Of a stretch of DNA of 64,000 nt, positions 19,697-31,889 are shown one piece after another; positions within the stretch are counted from its first letter, which is position 1; each line of letters starts with the position of its first letter. Source of the DNA: Symbiodinium natans (Eukaryota; Sar; Dinophyceae; Suessiales; Symbiodiniaceae); contig CAJNDS010002704.1 in the NCBI GenBank assembly GCA_905221605.1, forward strand, positions 124,001 to 188,000. Direction: 5' to 3'. A model generated the notes under the pieces. The model made no database searches, had not been told where the DNA came from, and saw only the letters and a program-made list of their open reading frames with translations. The translations under genes and the position numbers were made by a program.

Positions 19697-19830
19697 AGTT
19701 GTTGCTGGTGGTGGCGGTGGTGGCGGTGGTGGCGGAGGTGGCGGTGGTTGCTGAGGGAGGTGGCGGAAGTGGGGGAGGTGGGGTAGGTGGGGAAGTGGCG
19801 GAGGTGGGGAAGTGGCGGAGGTGGCGTCGA
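19697..19830. repeat. GGT/GGC-rich tract with G-quadruplex potential
   Basis: Runs of GGTGGCGGTGG with little interruption. The plus strand has many closely spaced GG and GGG runs. On the minus strand the frame gives poly-Pro, explaining a 204-codon frame there that I do not regard as a gene. A T/G-rich GTTGTT-type stretch follows to about 19980. Confidence 0.7.
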
Positions 19831-19980
19831 TGTTGTTTGGTGCTGTGGTTGCTGGTCTTGTTACAGTTGTTGTTGGCGTTTGAGGTAGTGGCGGGGATGT
19901 TCGCGTGTTCTTGTTGCTGTTGTTTGCTGTTATTGTCGCTGCTGCTGATGTTGTTATGGTGGTGTTGAGGTTGTTGTTTA

Positions 19981-22691
19981 TACCATGGAGGTATGTATGG
20001 AGGTCGAAAAGCTCAGGAGAGCCAGCGTGGGCCCCCCACCAGCAAAGCCAATTCGAATCGGTTCGACTTGCGTGTGTGGGCCTTCCTGCGGTTTCTGATG
20101 CGTTTTCTTTTCGACGGTACTCCCACATGCACTTTAAGTGTGTCCTATGGCCGTCAATCCAGCACTCCCGGAGTCTCAGCAAGGCGTTCTGCACTGCCGC
20201 GCCTTGGAGTGGCAAACCGCCGCCACCGTGCTGCGTGCCGCCAGAGCCAGCTCCCCACGAGCGGCGAAGGAACGCTGGCTTTCGTGGCAAGTTAGCTCAG
20301 CGAGCTCCTTGCATCACTACCACGCACTGGGGTCACACAGCAAGATTACGGCCGATGCAGGAATTCGGAAGCTCTCGTCTTTTGCAGCCAAGCTTCTGAG
20401 TCAACAGGGACGAGGAAATGAACCCCAACCTGCCGAGAGACCTACCCTACCAAGCGCAATCATCAACTCTCATATCTCGCATGAGTACAGGCGCAGACAC
20501 ACGAACAGCCTGCCATGCGCATGACTGCATATGATACATGTGACGACTGTGGCTTCCATGTCAGATTCTTTGCATGACGCTGAAGCATGTGTCCACATGC
20601 AATGCAAATACTGTCCAGCCTTGCTCAGGGCACCGCTGTCATAGTCCTTCGAAAGGTTGCGCTGTGACGGCCATGGCAACGAACCTCGCATACCTCGCGC
20701 ACATGAAGTCGCACAGCAGATCCAATTCTTCCCCTTCCCCTGACTTCTGAGTCCTGCGGAAAAACTTGTGACACTGGAACACTTGTTCCTTCAGGTTTTC
20801 CGGGACACTCCAACCGCCTCCAAGTGCTTCCACGGCATCAAGGGAGGGAAACAGGCGCCCACAGGAGTGCCAAACCTGCAACGTTTTCCTAGAGAACGCT
20901 ATCTGATGCTTAAGAGTCGCCTGACCGCCTGCACACCCGAGGGCCACAAGAACAGCTTTTGACCGTGCCTGGAGTCGCGCAACCATCTTTGAGGCAAACT
21001 CCGACGCTTTGCCCAGCCGCAGCCGAAGGACCTGTCTTAATCCATTGTGCTGACATGTGAGCCACATGGCATCGTACGACGTTCACAGATGTTAACAGTT
21101 GGCGAGATCGTTGTGAGCTTTGTGGCTGGCAGCTGCTCGCTTGAAAGATTTATGGGGATCTGGGCTCGCTACTCTAAGGCTGAGTAGGAACGCCACCCGT
21201 GGTCTCAAGAAGGGTTTTTAAAAAAATGGATGGAGCCTGCTTAGGGTGTAGGGCTTATGGCCTTTAGCCACAATCAGTCGAAGCATCAGCCTGCCAGCCG
21301 GCACAGCGTGCTGCGCGCGCAAAAGCTCGCTCCTGCACGCTCCGGGTCGCCGAATCTTCCCGAAACACGAAACCGCCCTGTAATACTTCAGCTTGGACTG
21401 CCACTCCGAGCATGACTTCATGACTGTGGGCAGATGTAAGGAATGACGAGGATGTATTGCTTTACACGGCAAGCTTCGCCACCTCTCCTGGAAGGGGCTC
21501 AAGCCAGCTGGGCAGCCAAGCAAGCAAAGCGCACGCCTGGATCGATCCACCCGCTTCAGTTTAACTCACTACCTTATCACATCTAGGAACCTAGGCCCTC
21601 CCTGAGACACTCGGCTAGTGTTGCCCCAGATTCTTGCTGACATGCACGTGCATTCTGTGCGTGACAGACTTGAACGTGGGAATCTGCCTGATGCGAGGCG
21701 GGGACTCAAAACCCACAAGAGGCAGCGAGGGATGCGTGTCGTCCAGCAGGATCAGGGCGCTGCCAGCAGGCGACCTAAACGATCCCAACAATCCTAAATG
21801 TCACGAGATGTCTCGAACTGCCCAAAAAGTACAGGAATGCTTCCGAAGCGGCCCCAGGCTTCGAAAGAGCCTGCCCCAAGAATCAGAGTTGTTCTTGAAG
21901 ATGCTGGGACATGCCACAGGCAAGCCATGTTCTTGCAGCAACATGTTCCGTTCTGCCTGTAGGCCGCTGCCTCCAAGTAGCGATCAGATCGTGGGGGAAC
22001 AACTTCTCGCACTCCGCCAGACTCAGCAGAGAGCTCCGCTGCCGACACGTCAGCAACAAGCAGGTGTGTCGAATCTGGTGCGAACAAGGGACGCCAGTCT
22101 TGCCGGATCTCCAGACCTGGGATGAGAACCGGCTGACATCACGCACTCTGCTTCCAGAACCTTCTATACGGTCACGGCTTGCGCCGCCTGGGCTACGAAC
22201 GCCAAAAAAAGAGCAGGACCGCGCGGCCCAGAAGGAACTCATGTGCAGGTAGGCCACGTAAGAGAGCAGCGCGCTCTCATTTGGAAGTCGTCCCACTGAC
22301 GAGACGGTGGCATCCTCCGGCCGCTCAGAACATGCCACGGCTGCCCATCCTAGCCTCGAATGGTATATGAGTATATGAATGGTAATATGGCCCTCACTGG
22401 CCTACGTTTGAGTTCAGGGACAACTACATAACACCCCCTGTCTATGCCGCACACAAGTCTCTACATACGAACATTAGAGCCCCCAGAACCCCTCACACTT
22501 TATAAGGATTTTTCCGTTAGTCCCCTGAATCCACCAGCGCAACTGAGGCACAGTATCCAGCAGCCAAGTGCGACCATCTTCGAAGAGCAGCGCTGCCGCC
22601 CTTGGTGGCAGTACAGTCTTCCACGTGCTCACCACCCACCGTCATGAGTCATTAACCCATGCGATCCCTGTGCAGAACTGTGCAAAAGCCG
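19981..22691. other. No gene recognised
   Basis: Several open frames of 100-165 codons occur on both strands (for example minus 20639-21067) but none carries a motif I recognise and they overlap each other. No repeats of note. Confidence 0.35.
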
Positions 22692-22711
22692 CTTAAACCC
22701 TAAACCCTAAA
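22692..22711. repeat. Short telomere-like repeat
   Basis: Two and a half copies of CCCTAAA. Confidence 0.7.
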
Positions 22712-24696
22712 CTCCCTATGATTACATATCCACTCCTTGAGGTACGGGCACTGGCCCAGGCCCCGCACCGATCTTGGTACGCTACGCCGGGGGCACGCCA
22801 GAGAGCACCTTCGAGGCAACAACAAGACCCACAGCAACCTCATGGGGGACCATACGCCCAACCCTGGCACACCTGATAGACAGCGAGCCACAGTGTCTCT
22901 CCGATTCCTGGTGTTGGAGCAGCAACAGTTCAGTGCCAGGGACACAGCAAGCTCCGGGCCCTACGAGAATTCATTAAACTGCCCGTGGACCATTGAATGC
23001 CCACACACTTGATGTCCAAAGTCGTGCCATCGTCAAGGAAAGCTGAGACGGTTCCAATGCCTGCCTGTGAGGCATGTTCAGCCGGTCGCGGTTGGGACGA
23101 CCTGCATCTTTACTGTTGTTTCCTGCTTGAGGCGCCAACTCGCTGGTAAGGCATTCGTTCTTTTGGCATCCGCATGAACATCTCCTATGCCCCGCCTTTG
23201 GCAACGAAGAGGAAGAGTAGGCTGGCATCGCACTGACTGTCCCTGAAGAGGACCTGCGCGCAGTCTTTTCGCATCAAGGCAATTCGAATGCCATGGAATC
23301 TCATAGAACTACCAGAACATAACTGTAGGTGCTTTTGTGTTCAATGGCGTTCAATGGTTGCCTCATGCACAAATTGGGCCTTGCCTGCCGAAGAAGTGGT
23401 ATGCGTAGAAGCAAGCCGAAGGCTTCACGAATCCAACGCGACGCACCCCACTCCTGCACAAACATGGAACCTCATGGAGCCATTGCGAATGATGGCCTGA
23501 CGGCTGTGGGCTACGCAGCGCCTGCCAAAAACTGACCATCGATGATGTAGCACGCCGCTTCCATTTTGCACTGCGCTTCCGCCAGGGCCGCACACGCCTG
23601 CGTACCGCAGAAGCATTTAACTCCAGGGTGCTTCGCCCAGCTTGCACTCAGTTTGGCTCCTTCCAATCTGGCGAAGAAGGCCACTGAGCCCCAAAGCCTG
23701 GCGACAGTTTGCGCCATCCGGTCATACAGTCCCCCCAAAGCTCACCTCCGAAGCTGTCGCCTCGGCTGCATCCCAGACTAGCCGTCTTCTGCGAGGCCTC
23801 TGTAGATTCCGCGCGGCACAACCATATGGTCCCCCACACAAACAGCGGCACACCGAAGCAAAGGGCAGCCTGCCAAATCGGCGGCGGCTGCGTCTCGCAG
23901 AAAGGGCTGGAAGACTGCGGGGATGCGTTGCATCCACCTGCTGGGCTTTTTGATATTGCTAGTCATACTCATACCTATATGCTTTTCTTTTTCCCCACCT
24001 TCGGTGTGGGGTTGTTAGATTTTAAACTCAACTTTTCTCCTCGCCCGGAACTCTTCTGGAGTGCCCCAATCCAAATCCCTAAGGTGGGGATGTTCGAAGT
24101 AAAATAAATTAAATCGTTATATATTAATGAAAAAATAACAATAACAATAATAATAAGAATGATAACAATTACCAGCAGCACATGGCAATACACATCCGCG
24201 CTGCAGGTTCAACGACGCTGTGGGCCGGAACAAACTGAAAAAACGACACCGTAGACTAGCTGGGATGCCTTGCGAGGCTGCAGACTACGGCCAAGGACCA
24301 TGTCTCTCGGCCTTGGCAACACGGGCGTTAGATTTGTCGCATAAAGAATCTGATTCTGCATGACAGCGCGAGTCGCGGACGGCTTGGAAGAGCAGCCGGC
24401 TTCGCAAATGCCATGATACGGGATAAGCATTTTGTTGTGTCTGTTGACATACTGATGGAGTAAAAGCCTACACGGGTTCTTGAAGTTGGTCTTCCTGCAA
24501 GGGCTTTAGACATGAAGCTGCCTAATTGCTGCGAGCAAACGCCGCAAGTCCACGATCAGTGTCCCTGCAGCCTATCCACCGGACCCAGGCTGTGGGGCTT
24601 GGCGCACCGGATTGCCAGCAGCTGGTGTAATCCGAGCCTCTTGACATCTGCCTCACGGCTGAGATTTGATTGATTGCACAACATCGGAGGTCTCTT
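22712..24696. other. No gene recognised
   Basis: No supported gene. There is an AT-rich stretch with AATAAT repeats at about 24105-24170. Confidence 0.35.
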
Positions 24697-24801
24697 GATG
24701 GAGGTTTCCGAAAGTAGTGGTACCCTTTTTTGGGGGTCCTTTTAAGGGGGTTCTATTCTATTTGGGGTATAAAAGGGGTGCCCTGATTTTGGGAAATATG
24801 T
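24697..24801. mobile_element. Short MITE-like inverted-repeat element
   Basis: Starts GGAGGTTTCCGAAAGTAG and ends TGATTTTGGGAAAT, with the core GGGGGTTCTATTCTATTTGG. It is the most complete relative of the copy interrupted by the retrotransposon. Confidence 0.7.
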
Positions 24802-26782
24802 TGATGACTCTGCTGATTCGGGGCCTCAGCGGCGGAGGCGTCTGCAGCAGCGCAATCCAGAAGAGAGGTCTGCATTGAAACAGGCCGGAGTCCGTAGAGC
24901 AAAAATGGACAGTTGAGGCAATCACAAAACCAACTCCTACACAACAACAGCTCAAACGGAAGGTGGTTTCCATACCCAACACATCTACTAAACAAACCTC
25001 TGCAGTGCAGCAGTCCTCGCCCTTCAACAGGCGCTCGAAGAAGCCCTGCCGAGTCAAGAGAGGCCTTGCCGGCATCTCGGGTCACTTCCGGCCACTGGTT
25101 CAGCTGCATTCGCAAATGCGACGGTTGTTTCATAGTCCCCCAAGCTGAGGTCCCAAACGTCCGGTTGGCCCGTCGCGGAAACTCCAGTAACCTCCCGGCA
25201 CAGCCCACAACTTCTTCAACCAACTTGTTCAATCCACGCCAACAAGGCCAGGACCCCTGGCCTTTCGATGCCGATGGCATCGGCCAAGCTCAGCAAGCCG
25301 GCACGCAGGAGGCCTTCCTGCGTTCGCCACTTTCATCACTGCCATGACAGCAAACACGCCGCAAAACGCTTTGGGAATATGACAAACAACAAGGGTCGAG
25401 GAGCTTTTAGAGCACAACATGATGCAATGTGACGGTGATGGGATCATAGCCGGCACAAGATCGCTACGCAACAGTCTTTACAAGCTAATTCTTCACGCTT
25501 CACTTTGTCGACACAGGCCTCAGGCTCGGGTCCAATCCATTCGCTTCGAAGGACACCTGCCAACATGGTGGATGCAGCAGAGTCTCGGATAAAACTCCGA
25601 AACAGGTGACTCGTGCAACTGACTCTCTTGGGCCTTTTTCAGTGTCACTCAGTGTCTCCATGGCAATGCCATCGGTCAGCTAAACGGCTGAAGGACAGCA
25701 CAGTTCTCCAAAAGCGAAGTAACTTCGAAGAACCTGCGGGGCAAATTCTGATCACGTGCGTCTTGAGTCATGTGGACTCATGTGGCGGTGTGGACCGAAA
25801 CACTGCATCACAACTTGCCCAACAGCTGCTTGCCGAAAACCGGGTCTGGAACGTTCGCTAAAGAGCTCACATGCCAGTTGTCAGCTGAACCCTAAAACCT
25901 AAACCTTCTTGTCTTACCCGAAACCAATATCCGCCTTGCGCTACAAGGTGTCCTCATGCCCCAAGATATTGGTGGCGTGGGCTTCGTACATCTCGAAGGG
26001 GGGAGGGGGAGTGACGCATTCGGGATTTAGAAGGACCAAGGTTTGGGGCCAGCTTAGGGTTTTCGGGTTTCTCATAGTTTGCATGGCTCATGGATTTCGT
26101 CTGCACTTGATCAACAATTGAATGGGGGGTCGACCTGAATAAGCCTGAAATTTCAAAAACGTGACATGTTCAAATTGACATGCGGGCTGCTTCACGCGTG
26201 GAACACTACCAGAGTCGTCTTAGCAGGTCTTCACGTTCCAGCCAGAACACGTCAAGCAATGCACACGTTTCAGTCGCCTGGGAAGTTTTCACACGAACTG
26301 ACACATGACAGATGGGGCTGAAAGCTCCATCATCTTCCACTGAAAGGCTGCCACAACCCTCCCAACTCCAGCAGCTCCTTGTAGCCACAAACAGGAGTTT
26401 TTTTCAATGATACTATTTCGAGTTGTCCCGAACTCACGCTGTCGGTTTGCCAGAGCGGCAAACGTAGTAACAGGCTCTGAGCCTCTTGCGCGACCCCGGT
26501 GAAAAGAAACATGGTACCTAAACCACGGACCTGAGCGTCCGACTCTGTGCTCTGTACAAAGTTCTACTGAACTCGATGTCTGCATACTCTGTCCTTAAAG
26601 GACAGCGCGCAACATCACAAAAAAAAACACGCCAGGAGAACCACCCTTTTGGGTGGCAGAAATTCAACGAAAAAGACATGCTCAAAAAACGCTCAATTGG
26701 AGCTGACCCCCTGGCATTTCGGAGGCCTTGCCGCATCGCCTTTTTCAATTATTGGACCTCTAGCTTCTATCCCTAAACCCTC
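24802..26782. other. No gene recognised
   Basis: A minus-strand frame near 25205-25315 is Leu/Ala-rich and exon-like but unidentifiable. A degraded telomere-like repeat lies at about 25887-25905. Confidence 0.3.
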
Positions 26783-27649
26783 TCATAGCCTCGTAGGCAG
26801 AGCGACCTCAGGATCCGAGTCTTTTTCAGGCATCTCCGCTGCCTCCTCCGAGTCTTCTTCAGGCATCTCCGTTGCCTCCTTTGCTGCCTCCCTTCCTGCC
26901 GTTTCCAGCTGCAGCATCAGCTTGTAGACTCCCGCGGCCAGGCAGGCGCCCAAGAGCGGGCCGACCCAGAAGATCCACATGCTGCGCCAGTAGCCCGGCC
27001 CCTCATCAGCAGGGCTGGCACGGCTGGCACGGCTGAGGGCCAGGAGGGCTGGGCCGAAGGAGCGCGTGGGGTTGATGGAGCAGCCGTCGATGGGGATCAG
27101 GACACAGTGGGCCATGAAGACGGCGATGCCGATGGCGATGCAGGCCTGACTGCGATTCATGGCCGACTTTGGATTGCAAGCCGTTTGGTGGACCACGAAG
27201 ACCAGCAGGAAGGTGCCCATGATCTCGCCGATCAAGGCATTCCACCAGTACCACTTCGGACCCACGCTGTTAGCCCCCAAGGTTGTTGTCATGTCCAACT
27301 CAGGCGGGAAAATAGCGCACAAGATGGCCGCGCCAAGGACAGAGCCCAACATTTGGGAGGCGACGTTGCAAATTCCCTGCAGCAGCCCACAGTTCCCAGT
27401 GAGGACCAGGCCGAGGGTCACGGCGCAGTTGAGGTGACCGCCGCTGTAATGCCCGATGGAGTATGCCAAGGTAGTGATGGACAGGCCGAATACCAAGGCC
27501 ACCATGAGAACCCAGCCAGGAATCATGGAGCCCGTGCTGTCGGAGCCCTTGATGCCCATGGCGCTGCCACACCCGATCATCACGAACAGCGCCATGCCGA
27601 CAAACTCGGCCAAGCATGCGACGAGGGAGACATTTTGGGGAAGCTTCAT
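26783..27649 (-). CDS. Aquaporin (MIP family), intronless
   Basis: 288 aa, the family's usual length plus an acidic tail. MIP channels carry water or small solutes across membranes. Six hydrophobic segments are visible with the two re-entrant loops: GGHLNCAVTLG (residues 71-80) and GCSINPTRSFGPAL (189-202). The paired NPA signatures are altered to NCA (74-76) and NPT (193-195). The selectivity filter can be read by alignment to water-specific aquaporins as F54, H181, C190 and R196, the orthodox water-channel set. TM2 (FGLSITTLAYSIGH) is close to animal/plant aquaporin sequence. The tail has two copies of EMPE(E/K)DS. The frame is uninterrupted, unlike its intron-rich neighbours, which may point to retroposition. 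The start is the first ATG, directly ahead of TM1. Which membrane it serves cannot be told from sequence. Confidence 0.93.
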   Translation of the reverse strand: MKLPQNVSLVACLAEFVGMALFVMIGCGSAMGIKGSDSTGSMIPGWVLMVALVFGLSITTLAYSIGHYSGGHLNCAVTLGLVLTGNCGLLQGICNVASQMLGSVLGAAILCAIFPPELDMTTTLGANSVGPKWYWWNALIGEIMGTFLLVFVVHQTACNPKSAMNRSQACIAIGIAVFMAHCVLIPIDGCSINPTRSFGPALLALSRASRASPADEGPGYWRSMWIFWVGPLLGACLAAGVYKLMLQLETAGREAAKEATEMPEEDSEEAAEMPEKDSDPEVALPTRL

Positions 27650-28627
27650 CTGTTCTCCCTACCAGGGACGGCCCAGCACTGTCGGAGCCAACGGCTGCTT
27701 TGGGCAACCAGTTAGTTTTCCAGTGAAGCCTGAAAACCCCACTCCTTTCTGCTGGACAACATCACAACCGCATGTTTATGTATTCTTGAATGCTGGCAAA
27801 AATTCGAACCAGCCAGAACATCCCAGAATTCACTTGGCACCAGCGCCTGGTGGCTGAGGCTGCTTGAGTTCGCGTCGGATTTTGGGGCCGTCCCGCCCCC
27901 CCCCCCCCCCCCCCAACTCCACATGCCAGCCAACATGCCTGTTTTTCCTGTTGTTGTATTGAAACAACAGCCACTGGGCCCTCAGGGCCGCCGTCATGGC
28001 ATTCTCATCGCTGGATTTGCAAAATGGATCCAGCAAATGAAAGGAACATCATGGCAAAATTCGTGCCACTCTAACACAGGCCCTAGGACTGTACACGCAC
28101 AGACCGGGTTGAGACTCACCTTGTCGACACACAGCAACACGGCAACAGCAAGTCAAAAAACAACATGAAGAACAAAGCTCAAACATGTGGATTTTCAACC
28201 GAGGCCTGCTGAAATAAGGTTTCCACCTAATGCCCGGTGGCTTGATGCAAGTACTTCGTGTGTATTGCGCATAGTGACAGGCTGCGCACTCAGGTGGTTG
28301 AGCCAGTCTCCTCCAACAACATCAGATCCTTTCAGACAGCGGTCCAGCGTCAGTTTGCGGGAAGAAAGCGGAGGGGGGGGGGCCTTGCACAGCTGGAAAC
28401 TCTTCGGAGCGTGGGAGCTTCCTTCACGGCCACGCTTTTGCATCCGCATCCTCCAAGTATGAACAGAGCAAAACATGCTAAGATGAGGTCTGCAGAGCCA
28501 ACGCGAGGCACGCAAGCCACTTGTGCTTTCGCGGCAAGAGCCTGAGCCGGCTTCGAGGCTCCAAGGCCTCTGCCGAACCAAACATGGCTTCAACTTAATT
28601 CCGTTAGGTTATGCGCAAAATTTGCAC
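27650..28627. other. No gene; poly-C run
   Basis: Upstream flank of the aquaporin. It holds a poly-C run at 27896-27914 and, 36-47 bp before the aquaporin ATG, a weak spliced-leader-like string (27685-27696). No other gene is seen. Confidence 0.4.
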
Positions 28628-28945
28628 GCGCGCACACACACACACACACACACAAAATTTGCACGCACGCACGCACACACACACACACACACACACACAA
28701 TCTCTCTCAGCTTCAGAGAGGGTCACCCCTTGCCGGCGCGAGCGCACGCCCCTCTCTCCTCCTCCTCCTCCTCCTCCTCCTCCTCCTCCTCCTCCTCCTC
28801 CTTCTTCTTCTCAGCGAAGAGGCCCCCCCCCACTCCGGCCACTCGGCCACAGTTTGTAGTTCGCAGTTCGCAGTTCGCAGTTCGCAGTTCGTAGTTCGTA
28901 GTTCGTAGTTCGTAGTTTGTAGTTCGTAGTTCGTAGTGTGACCAC
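28628..28945. repeat. Cluster of microsatellites
   Basis: (CA)n with a central break at about 28628-28700, (TCC)n at about 28757-28812, then a 7 bp satellite AGTTCGC/AGTTCGT at about 28857-28938 in which early copies end in C and later ones in T. The acidic open frame on the minus strand is the translation of (GGA)n. Confidence 0.85.
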
Positions 28946-29399
28946 CCCGTTTTCATCCACGGAATGAGCCCCCCACAGTAGCCACTCTTCTTGCTGTCAT
29001 CGGGTCTCTGCGTGACCCCTTTCACTTCAGCCTCCCCTTTCACTTGATTCTCTTCAGTCTCTGCTTGCGCTTCCACCGGCGTCCCTTCTACTTCAGGTTG
29101 CAGTAGCTTCTCTCTCCCTCCCTCTCTCTCTTCAAATACTGGCTGGCCATCGTGGAACTTGTGTCCCATACGTCACGTCCGACGGACCTTTGGCTTTTGA
29201 ATGCCCCGGATGCCTCCGCAGTCAAGCGCTGCAGCCGCAGGTGGCGTCGCCTCGCATCTCTTCATGGTGCCAAGCTCCAAGAAGCCTTTTACGGGGGGGG
29301 GGGGGGGGCAGTGTCCAACTGGGAGGTCCCAGTGGCCAGTCGCGCACCAGCCCGCTGGGGTTGTGGGGGCGCCCTGCTCGGCAGACCAGCCTCAGCAGA

Positions 29400-29545
29400 G
29401 ATGAGTAATGAGTAGAGATGAGTAGAGATGAGTAGAGATGAGTAGAGATGAGTAGAGATGAGTAGAGATGAGTAGAGATGAGTAGAGATGAGTAGAGATG
29501 AGTAGGGATGAGTAGAGATGAGTAGAAATGAGTAGAGATGAGTAG
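29400..29545. repeat. 10 bp tandem satellite
   Basis: About fourteen copies of ATGAGTAGAG, with single-base variants near 29505 and 29526. There are no spacers, so this is a simple satellite. Confidence 0.9.
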
Positions 29546-29972
29546 AGGAGCTGTCGCACACGGAGCCAAACATTTTGCGCTGGCTGGAAAACTGCGACCA
29601 AAGCGACTCGAGCTCCCGCTGCTTCTCCAACATGTACTGACGTACATTGGAAGCATACAGAGTGGTGTCGGCCTCAGTGTCTCTTTCTGCGGAGATCGGC
29701 TAAGTGATCTTTTAGTCGAAAGGTCCTAGAGTCCTGCAGTACCATGGACGCATATCTCCCATGCACAAGTCATCTCCGGAAATACCTTCAATTTGTATGC
29801 TCCCGAGGTTCCTTCTCCTCTGCCGATGGGTAGTATGGCCTCAGGACTTTCCAACCACGTGACTTTACCTGACAGGCAGCGACCTTCGATTCCTCCGCCC
29901 AGGCACTCGCAGATGAAGATGGTGCAACTGTGCAGCAGGTGTGCCCAGAAGTTCATGGCCTCGCTTCAGTAT

Positions 29973-30076
29973 ATGGGGGTTTCCGAAATTAGGGATACCT
30001 TCTTGGGGTCCTTATTGTAAGGAATCCTACTACTTGGGGGTCTATTTTAGGGGTCCCTTATTTTCCTAAACCCCCA
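29973..30076. mobile_element. Short MITE-like inverted-repeat element
   Basis: Bounded by TGGGGGTTTCCGAAATTAGG and CTTATTTTCCTAAACCCCCA, good inverted repeats, flanked by AT/TG. The core GGAATCCTACTACTTGGGGG relates it to the copies at 6446 and 50101. Confidence 0.75.
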
Positions 30077-30501
30077 TGTGCTTCACCATGCTGCCGTGCT
30101 GTTTGTCCGGCCAGCAGCAACTTGTTGATGACTTCAGGCGACAATAACTATTCATATTCAGTCCCAGCTTCCCACTCACCATCCGAGTACAATGAGCGTT
30201 GGCCCTAAGTTGGCGCTGCAGGAATGTCATTGACATCAGCAAAGCCTGTGCCACCTCCTGTGCAAAAAATCGGATTGGCTGGATAGAATCAGGACAAGGC
30301 ATCCTCCGTCATAAGGAAATCCTTAGCTGGCTACACAAGTTCACTCTCCGCAACCTGCACTTCTTCGCTGGGTCACACACTTCGGCACACATCTGCATAT
30401 CGCAAAACCGGAGTGCCAGGTGGGCAAATCTGCCAAGAGTCTGTACACGCAGGATTCCAGGAACCAGTGTGCCTCGTTTCTCATTTATTCAGCCAGTGCC
30501 G

Positions 30502-30533
<32 letters not shown>

Positions 30534-30743
30534 AGAATGATCACATCTGCAAACCAAGCCGTCTTCTATATGCATGTGGAACAAAACCAACATGTTTGCG
30601 CGCCAGGACGCTTTAACAGCACAGGCCGCCTGACAGTCAGAGGCACAACAAAAAAAGACTCTCGCCGTTACCTGCGCACGCAGTGCGCACGGCTGCAGTG
30701 CCCTTGTCAGAGGGTGTGCTTCCCGTTCCGAGCCAAGTCACAC
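30077..30743. other. No gene recognised; poly-C run
   Basis: Contains a 31 bp poly-C run at 30502-30532. Remaining 3' exons of the acyltransferase should lie here or further left, but I could not define them. Confidence 0.4.
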
Positions 30744-31889
30744 GGGAGCACCTGAAAAGAAGGCACCTCGAAAGCCGGCACTCCGCATGGCAAGGACAGG
30801 ACGACGTGCGCAAACATGCTGCGGACCACCCACACTCCGGCGCACTGAGGCGAAGTCCTTGCTTGAATTCAAGCAGCGATGTGCCGTTGGACGTGGTACC
30901 CTGGCGGCTCATTTTCCGCAAATTGTTTGGAGCGCCTCGCTACATCGGAAAGGTTCATGGGAGGAATCGACAGAGAATGAGGGCCGACCCGCAGCATGAC
31001 GCCAGGTGCTTAGAAAGCTTCGGTCCCCGGAGAAACAGGTGTTTAAACTACCACATGCTTTCGGTATTGTTGGATGCCAGCTTCTGTGAACGACACAGCA
31101 TTTTTTAATAAAAATACATTTATAATAAAAATAATAATGATAATCATCATAATAATAATAATACGCTTTGCTAGCCAACCTCTGGAAAGATCAGCAGAGG
31201 CCGGTCTCCGTCTTTCCAGCCTGCGACCTCAAGCAACATGTCCGCAAGCACTTCAGCCCCCTCAGCTCCTTACATCTACGTACTTGGGATCATCATAGTA
31301 GGGGGTAGTTACTATATACCCTAGTAAGGACTGCTAGTATAAGGGGGAACATCCAAGTTCACACTGTTACATACTCTGCTTGCTCTCTCTTGAAATCGGG
31401 GTCCCCGCGTGCTCTTGGATGGCCTTCATGGCGGCGCCCCTCGAGTCCTTCGAGCTGCGATTCACCTGATCTCGCCAACCAGTCAGACATGTCTTCCAAC
31501 AGCTGCCTGGGCCCAAATATGCCTTTAAAACTCACCCGGGCGCGTGGCCCATATGTACTCCAGGTCGTTCCCCAGGGTGCCAAACAAGGGTGCATTGCGC
31601 ACGCTGGCCTGCTGCATGCATCTGGGTTCTACTTTTTTACCACATCCATGAAAGATTGGTGTTTCAGCGCAAGAAGAACCAGAAACCTACCAGAAACCAC
31701 CGAGGCCCGCCATCGACATGAACTTTGGCATCTGCAGCGCGAGGGGCAGCACCAACACCTCTTGAGATCTGCGAAGGGCATCTTCGAAAAGTTTGGCTGA
31801 TGATGTTTTGACTTGAAGATGCATGTTTCATGCGGGGCACGTCAAGGTAGCTCATGTGGTTCGCCACAATGATGGGAGTGGACCTGCCA
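30744..31889 (-). CDS. Lysophospholipid acyltransferase (PlsC/LPLAT family), seven short exons, partial
   Basis: Exons, in order: 31889-31841, 31758-31711, 31608-31549, 31465-31409, 31227-31180, 30900-30858, 30766-30744 (23-60 nt each). Joined, phases agree throughout. Family motifs appear in order: the catalytic NHX4D box (VANHMSYLD), then MPKFMSMASVRNAPLFGT, then NRSSKDSRG, then the acyl-acceptor binding LIFPEGT box with GTTSNG, then EFKQGAFFSGAP. The family moves an acyl group from acyl-CoA to a lysophospholipid or glycerol phosphate at a membrane. The TTSNG form resembles LPCAT/LPEAT-type enzymes, but the substrate is uncertain. Donors are GT, GC, GC, GC, GT, GA and GT; the six downstream acceptors are all AG followed by G. 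N-terminal membrane segments and the 3' end are not located, so the gene is larger than shown. Confidence 0.82.

Noticed and set aside
19676-20290. 204-codon minus-strand frame with poly-Pro and Thr/Asn runs
   Set aside because: The low-complexity half comes from GGT/GGC repeats, and the other half shows no motif or splice context I can support.
20639-21067. Outer-membrane efflux-like tail (EALGGGW)
   Set aside because: Only six residues resemble the family; the rest of the 142-codon frame does not.
28723-29169. Acidic poly-Glu protein on the minus strand
   Set aside because: Encoded by the (TCC)n microsatellite and the AGTTCGT satellite; composition is explained by the repeats.
29400-29545. 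CRISPR-like regular repeat
   Set aside because: The units are contiguous 10-mers without spacers, and the genome is eukaryotic.
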